Positions 62,301-64,000 of a DNA stretch of 64,000 nucleotides are shown here, one piece after another. The stretch's first letter is position 1. Each line of letters begins with the position of its first letter. The notes beneath the pieces are model-generated. The model had not been told where the DNA came from, did no database searches, and was given only the letters and a program-made list of their open reading frames with translations. Source of the stretch: an uncultured Alphaproteobacteria bacterium (lineage in GTDB: Bacteria > Pseudomonadota > Alphaproteobacteria > JAPOUT01 > G958296285); the NCBI GenBank assembly GCA_958296285.1, contig OY282459.1, positions 1,470,762 to 1,534,761 on the forward strand. The letters are read 5' to 3'. Position numbers and translations under genes: made by a program.

Positions 62301-64000
62301 TCGTCGCCACGCCGGTGATGCTCAGATCTATATCCCCGCCCCACGCTTCGGCATAGATCGCGTGGCTGCCCTGCCCTGTCGCCTCTATCCGCGCATCCCC
62401 GGCAATCGTGATTGCCACATCGCCAGAATCGCTTGTCGTGCCGGGGGGCGCTGTCCTAGAAGGCGCGAGGGCGCGGGCGCTCGCGGCGATGGCGTCCGAG
62501 AAACTCCCCTCCGCCGTGATGCGGGCGCTCCCGGCGATATCCAGCGTGATATCGCCTGTCCCCCCAGAGACGCTCGCGTTTATCGCCGCGGCCTCGTCTC
62601 CTGTCGTCTCTATTGTCGCGCCGGCGATATCAATATCCACATCCGCCGAACTCGCCGAAGCCGCTTGTCCGCGAAGGGCGTCCGCGCCGACGCCCGATGT
62701 CGTGAGCATTCCGGAGACATCTATATCCACAATCCCCGCGCCGGTCGTTGTGGCGAAGACGGCATGAGCGTCTTCGCCTTCCGTCTCGGCGGAGCCGGCG
62801 ATATCAAGGCTGACAGACCCGCCGCCTGACGCATGGATCGCATGAGAGTCAAAATTATCCGTATCCTCATTGCTGACGCTCGTCCCAGAAACTGTCGTGA
62901 TCGCGATCGCGTCCGCGCCCGCATTGATGACGCTGACCGCCGCCCCGTCCGTGCCTGCCGTCTGGGCGATCGGATCAGAACCCGACCGGATATGAACCTC
63001 CCCGCCTGCCCCTGTATGTCTTATGAAAGGCGTTGCTGTTCCTGCATTCACCGCCGCTGTATAGAGCAGCGCCAAATTGTCTTCGCTCACCTCAATCCCC
63101 GCCGTCACAATATCATCGCAGACAGTTTGGAAAAAAGATGTCCCCGGCGCGATCGCTGTCCGCTCGCGGAACGACATATTGCCCCCGCAATAGGTGGCGC
63201 TGGACGCCGCGAAGGTGAAGCGCAGCGCGTTGTCGCTGATCGTCAGTTCCCCAAAGAGACCCGCCGCCAAAGACAGACCGTTTATATCCGTGTCGCCATC
63301 CAAAGTGGTCGCGCTTATCAAAATCAGCGTTCCCGATGTTGGAAGCATTCCGGCAGTCGGCGCAATATCTATCGCCCCCGCCGTGAAGGTGGCGCTCGCG
63401 CCGCCAAGAGCGAGAAGCGCCGTGGTCGGGAGGCTTCCGCTCAAATCCAAGCGGAAGCGCAATGTCCCCGAGGTCTGCGTGAAACTCTGCAGACTGGTCA
63501 GAGAAATCTGCGCGTCCCCCGCCCCGTCATGGTCTATCACCAAAATGCCGCGATTTTCAAAACGGTCGCTCGTCCCGCCGCCAAAGTCCGAAGACGCCGT
63601 CAAAGTCATCGTTCCTGCGGCGGCGTTCGTGATCACATCATTCTCGCCGCCGAGTGAGAAGCTTCCCGAAAAAGTCAGACTGTTCGTGAAACTGTCCGCG
63701 CCCTCGCCGCCCACGAAAACGCCATAGAGGCTTCCTTCATTTCTTGTCGTTGTCGCCCCTGTCGTGGAGAGGCGAACCGCCCGCCGCGTCAAAGCCGAAT
63801 CCGACCCCACAGTCGCCTCTGACGCTATATCCAGCGTGATCGCTCCCGATACGCCAATCAGATTGACGATTGGCGAATCCGCGCTTTGCGTTCCGGTTGT
63901 CGTGTGCGTTCCGCCGTCAATGTCTATCTCTATCGCGCTCGCGCCTGTCGCCTCGGCGCGAATGGCATTGCCTAGTCTCTGAGCTAATGTGGAGCCTGCG
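50353..64000 (-). CDS. Giant autotransporter H, at least eight modules; 5' end outside the window
   Basis: 4548 residues are visible and the frame stays open to the right edge, so signal peptide and start are missing. Eight full modules and part of a ninth follow one another; they open at about 63190, 61400, 60185, 58166, 56286, 55070, 53850 and 52640. Five are short (about 1.21 kb) and three are long (1.8-2.0 kb), the long ones adding EGEDAHAVFA-type strands, SGDVAIT strands and a VCAGSF...NC motif. Typical text is FIRHTGAGGEIHIRSGSDPI, TASGTSVSNEDTD-NHAIHA, IDIDIDGGTH and GGAGADSFTNS. The last module lacks both module cysteines. A Pro/Asn/Thr linker (51361-51455) leads to YEALLQTGWHADRSF, CDGYLVGDRRWCVWGD and the end VFRLNYAF. 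Closest to gene G in linker, barrel and 3' flank. The ligand is unknown. Confidence 0.95.
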   Translation of the reverse strand, partial: AGSTLAQRLGNAIRAEATGASAIEIDIDGGTHTTTGTQSADSPIVNLIGVSGAITLDIASEATVGSDSALTRRAVRLSTTGATTTRNEGSLYGVFVGGEGADSFTNSLTFSGSFSLGGENDVITNAAAGTMTLTASSDFGGGTSDRFENRGILVIDHDGAGDAQISLTSLQSFTQTSGTLRFRLDLSGSLPTTALLALGGASATFTAGAIDIAPTAGMLPTSGTLILISATTLDGDTDINGLSLAAGLFGELTISDNALRFTFAASSATYCGGNMSFRERTAIAPGTSFFQTVCDDIVTAGIEVSEDNLALLYTAAVNAGTATPFIRHTGAGGEVHIRSGSDPIAQTAGTDGAAVSVINAGADAIAITTVSGTSVSNEDTDNFDSHAIHASGGGSVSLDIAGSAETEGEDAHAVFATTTGAGIVDIDVSGMLTTSGVGADALRGQAASASSADVDIDIAGATIETTGDEAAAINASVSGGTGDITLDIAGSARITAEGSFSDAIAASARALAPSRTAPPGTTSDSGDVAITIAGDARIEATGQGSHAIYAEAWGGDIDLSITGVATIASDLGHGIYLRDRSASYVSSTSRTVSLSLGASAGARLSSDGSGTSAIYLQGDTGSSQLSVIVGLGNFVCAGSFLVGIDNCESSDEKAVLFSRRSSLSSYGGSGTYAAVLTNAGTIVGNIESSGPSGTAFRTDIMNSGVLMGSLTLGGGNDRVVNARSGTMSLTASSDFGGGASDSFENQGILVIDHDAAGDARIALSNLESFTQVSGTLRFRLDLSGNLPTMALLDTGGATPSFTAGAIDIAPSAGTLPTSGMLSLVSANSLPDGTDISKLSLAAGVFGRLEISGNALRLTFAASGTTYCGDNLSFRGRTAISPGTSTFQVVCDEIRTGGISESETGLALLYEAAADTGTATPFIRHTGAGGEIHIRSDSDPIAKPADNMDGAAVSVINAGADAIAITTASGTSIANEDTDANNHAIHASGGGNISMDIAGSTSARGASDAIRANATGSSAIDIDIDGGTHRTMGTQGSSSAVVNLIGESGTIALDIAAGATVGSDSALGRRAVRLSTKGATTTSNEGSLYGVFMGSAGADSFTNSMTFSGSFSLGGGNDAITNAAAGTMSLTADSYFGGGASDSFENRGTLVIDHDAAGDGQISLSDLESFTQTSGTLRFHIDLGGGRTVSSFAGALLDVGRATLVFTAGMVEIDRSAGTTLPTLGTLALVSANSLPDGTDISGLSLAADIFGELTVGGNALRLTFAESNTTYCGDNLSFRERAAIAPGTSDFQVVCDDIQTSGITMSVENLAILYAAAADTGTVTPFIRHTGAGGEIHIRAGSDPIAKTTGADGAAVSVIPSSGTDAIAITTASGTSIANEDTGTGDHAIHASGGGSVSVDIAGSAESEGDEAHAVFATTTGAGTVDIDVSGTITASGDDAYALYGEASSGSSADIDIDIDGATITTTGDSDSDAAYGVNAVVNDGTGGIMVDIAGSAQITTSGADSDAIRASATSSVPLGSSGDVAITITGDARIEAAGQRSPAISAEARGGDVSVSITGAATIASTHGHGIYAQDRSWANNSTASRTVSVSLGSSAGAHLSSGGSGMNAIYLQGDTAYSQLSVSVGSRNFVCAGSFSAGTDNCEASSATKGVVFSRGSGLSSYEGDGDYAAVLTNAGTIIGAVESSGPSNTAFRTDIMNSGVLTGSLTLGGGADRVMNSGVLTGSLTLGGGDNSVMNSGVLTGSLTLGGGSDMVMNSGSLTGSLTLGGGADSVMNSGSLTGSLTLGGGDDTVTNASAGTLTLTATSDFGGGSDSFENRGILVIDHDGAGDARINLSGLETFTQTSGTLRFRIDLGGGRTLSSFGSSALLDTGAATPVFTAGAIDIALSAGRLPTSGTLTLISANDLPDGTDTSNLSLAAGLFGDFEISGNALLLRLSASSETYCGGNAPFKAAPAARSATSTFQVACDDIRVLGISESETGLALLYEAAVDDTETMVTPFIRHTGAGGEIHIRSGSDPIVKPNDGEDGAAVSVITTSTEPIAITTASGTSVSNMDDAFLGTGVHAIHASGGGSVSVDIAGSVSVEAEGEPFHAVYAQTTGAGTVDIDVSGTITASGDDSHALYGLASIDSSADIDIDIDGATITATGDFAYAVNAAIQGGMGDITVDIAGSPRITTSGTDSDAIGASARSTLPQNPSPGTISDSGDVAITITGAARIEATGQGTPRAIFAEARGGDVSVSITGAATVASTRGRGIFARDTSWVNNSTTARAVSVSLGSSAGARISSGGSGTSAIYVQGASAYSKLSVSVGAGNFVCGGSFSAETGNCEASAATRGVVFFRGSRLSSYGGVGTYAAVLTNAGTIIGSVQSLGPSNTAFRTDIMNSGVLAGSLTLGDGSDRAMNSGVLTGSLTLGGGDDRVVNASSGTLTLTANSDFGGGSGDSLENRGILVIDHDANNDARISFFNLESFTQTSGTLRFRIDLGEGRTLDSFALSLLGTRRTTLVFKSGVIDIEPTAGRLPTSGTLALLSAGSLPDDTDISGLTLASGVFGTLSVSDRALRLTFAASNTNYCGVNLPFRGMSATAPGTSTFQVVCDDILTEGISESEAGLALLYAAADAATVTPFIRHTGAGGEIHIRAASDPITKSSTLADGAAVSVINAGANAIAITTASDTSVSNEDAGAGNHAIHASGGGNVSMAVAGSTSAQGASDAIRAEATGSSAIDIDIDGGTHATTGTQGSSSAVVNLIGVAGTIALDIASGAIVGSDSALTRRAVRLSTMGATTTTNAGSLYGVFMGGAGADSFTNSGVFSGRFSLGDRNDAVVNTATGSNRMTLTASSDFGDGTSDSFENRGILVIDHDGAGNAQIALSNLESFTQTSGTLRFRIDLGSGRMLRDFPNALLALGGANSITFTAGAIDIEPTAGRLPTSGTLDLISAMSLPANTDIDGLSLARGVFGELTIGGNALLLTFAASSTPYCGGNLSFRGRTAIAPGTSTFQVVCDNIRTGGIAESEAGLGLLYTAAEDETMATPFIRHTGGGGEIHIRSGSDPITKPTGMDGAAVSVINISADAIAITTASGTSIANEDTDANNHAIHASGGGNISMDIAGSTSAQGMMSDAIRANATGSSAIDIDIDGGTHRTTGTQGSSSAVVNLIGGSGTITLDIAAGAVVGSDSALGWARRAVRLSTTGATTTSNAGSLYGVFMGGAGADSFTNSLTFSGSLSLGGENDVITNAAAGTMRLTATSDFGGGMSDSFENRGILVIDHDGAGDAQIVLSNLETFTQTSGTLRFRIDLGGDRTLTSFTSALLDTGGATPSFTAGMIDIEPTAGRLPTSGTLILISATSLPDDTDISELSFARGVFGTLEISGNALRLTFMASSTPYCGNNGDNFAFRGTSAVAPGTSTFHVICDDIRTGGIAESETGLALLYTAAVNETMVTPFIRHTGQGGEIHIRSGSDPITKPAGTDGAAVSVITAMADAIAITTASGTSVSNEDTEANNHAIHASGGGAVNMDIAGSTSAQGMSDAIRAEATGNSAIDIDIDGGTHTTTGAQGSSSAIVNLIGETGTITLDIASGATVGASSALTRRAVRLSTTTGATTTTNAGSLYGVFMGGAGADSFTNSLTFSGSFSPGGGNDVITNASAGTMTLTANSDFGAGNADSLINQGTLVIDHAAEGGTVSISGLETFTQTSGVLRFRLDLSGSLPTTALLALGGATSITFTAGAIDITPSAGGTLPTSGMLSLVSANSLPDNTDISGLSLAADVFGELTISDNALRFTFAASDTTYGGDNFAFSERTAISPGTSTLQVSLDDIRMGGIDVDETGLALLYEAAADAEATPFIRHTGAGGEIHIRSGSDPIAKPAGTDGAAVSVINAGADAIAITTASGTSVSNEDMDAGNHGIHASGGGAVSMAIAGSTSARGASDAIRAEATGSSAIDIDIDGGTHTTTGAQGASSAVVNLIGGSGTITLDIASGATVGSNSALTRRAVRLSTMGATTTTNAGTSIYGVFMGGAGADNFMNSGVFGGSFSLGGGNDAITNSASGTMTLTANSDFGAGNEDSLVNQGTLVIDHAANRNSQINIMGLERFTQTSGTLRFRIDFTTRPTGSANAILNIGDAAVVFTAGTVEIMVVGGSAPTSGDSIPLIRGTRIMGDTDLGSLRLASGVSGDLGAAGGILLITFPAPPPVNPNPTPTPNPNPTPTQPPSPPTPLTPEEAERAGFMAALEGYEALLQTGWHADRSFGQSLRSQSCDGYLVGDRRWCVWGDTGGRFTSHAPSGGADYDETVYALTMGAHLARGGWFMTAGGAFERSALEASSASVSVKAESGVNRILGGARIGSRGGRFPWGVDLEAQLRVGYSLQSTETDFGGNFTTSESSSNLLTVSASGGVEKRSLIGAGRMGLPEWLGDVSLTSYGELGVVSRSLSAFSVMRDASALEVSSASGATGFGRLSIEARTAHETRYGYVMPHLGAGIDFFLGDPAVSMEGRSGGTPPYSADGSQAPALMDIGFGGSYRRGDLELDFSYEGSFALTGETNLHNLVFRLNYAF
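51361..51455. repeat. Pro-rich linker of gene H
   Basis: Encodes about 30 residues of NPNPTPTP-type sequence between the last module and the translocator helix. Same position as the linker in gene G but different repeat sequence; absent from genes A-F. Confidence 0.7.
52640..56286. repeat. Three tandem short modules (about 1.21-1.22 kb each) in gene H
   Basis: Boundaries taken at the Cys-motif codons (56286, 55070, 53850, 52640). The modules align over their whole length at DNA level, with long stretches that are identical by eye, for example around the GGAGADSFTNS strand. A fourth short module continues from 52640 to the linker. Confidence 0.8.
56751..56864. repeat. Two 57-bp coil units in gene H
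   Basis: The same 57-bp unit as in the five-copy array at 58632-58916, here in two copies, encoding MNSGVL-GSLTLGDGSDRA-type coils. Confidence 0.7.
58632..58916. repeat. Five tandem 57-bp coil units in gene H
   Basis: Five copies with an exact 57-bp period, only a few substitutions apart. Each encodes a 19-residue coil MNSG-LTGSLTLGGG-D-V. The corresponding places in the other long modules hold one or two copies, so copy number has changed recently and in frame. Confidence 0.85.

Larger units (their letters stand above)
56286..63190. repeat. Mixed long and short tandem modules in gene H
   Basis: Order on the coding strand: long (63190-61400), short (61400-60185), long (60185-58166), long (58166-56286). 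Long modules contain an extra block ending in a VCAGSF/VCGGSF Cys motif and an RTDIMNSGVL coil array. Confidence 0.75.

Noticed and set aside
63811-64000. GTG at 63810 as the start of gene H
   Set aside because: The frame stays open to the window edge with continuing module sequence (TLAQRLGNAIRAEATG...), and no signal peptide is present.

Overview
The window looks like part of a moderately GC-rich alphaproteobacterial chromosome. The organism is inferred from the arrangement of mrp divergent from hflK-hflC-degP and from an Mrp without a C-terminal CxxC; no taxonomic marker is present. The left 3.65 kb is housekeeping: the 5' part of a DegP/HtrA-type periplasmic protease, hflC and hflK on the minus strand, and mrp (apbC) on the plus strand.

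From 3650 to the right edge almost every base lies in eight consecutive minus-strand genes for type V autotransporters (called A to H here): A 3650-7930, B 7944-9890, C 9880-13632, D 13741-18597, E 18793-29940, F 30223-44364, G 44930-49294, and H 50353 to beyond 64000. Seven start inside the window and have a signal peptide, usually followed by a mature N-terminus like ADECG. All eight have a glycine/aspartate/asparagine-rich beta-helix-like passenger and a C-terminal beta-barrel ending in an aromatic-rich strand and Phe. A to C look like one operon. D, E, F and G each have a recognisable promoter. E (3715 aa), F (4713 aa) and H (at least 4548 aa) are giant proteins made of tandem modules of about 400 to 670 residues. 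Each module opens with a cysteine pair and repeats the same strand order; F and E also carry a small inserted domain at recurring points.

The two gaps flanking gene G hold two arrays of plus-strand tRNA genes, two copies (44536-44843) and four copies (49546-50266), on a 206-207-bp period with exactly 105-bp spacers. They are class II tRNAs with a leucine-type body (long variable arm, Leu-like D-arm, A73, encoded CCA), but the anticodons are CGC (Ala GCG codon, four copies) and GCC (Gly GGC codon, two copies). The bodies are identical except for one D-loop base, the anticodon loop and the tip of the variable arm. Each array ends exactly 86 bp from the stop codon of an autotransporter gene (G or H) and shares sequence with its terminator, so array plus autotransporter 3' end appears to have been duplicated as a unit. 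This is the best candidate here for an undescribed system: anticodon-switched Leu-type tRNAs physically linked to Ala/Gly-rich, repeat-built surface proteins.

Gene G also carries a 15-G tract inside codons 18-23, a strong candidate for slipped-strand phase variation. Combined with modular repeats, 57-bp microrepeats and domain insertions, the locus looks built for surface variation. All functional links between the tRNAs and the autotransporters are inference. No computation or database search was run.
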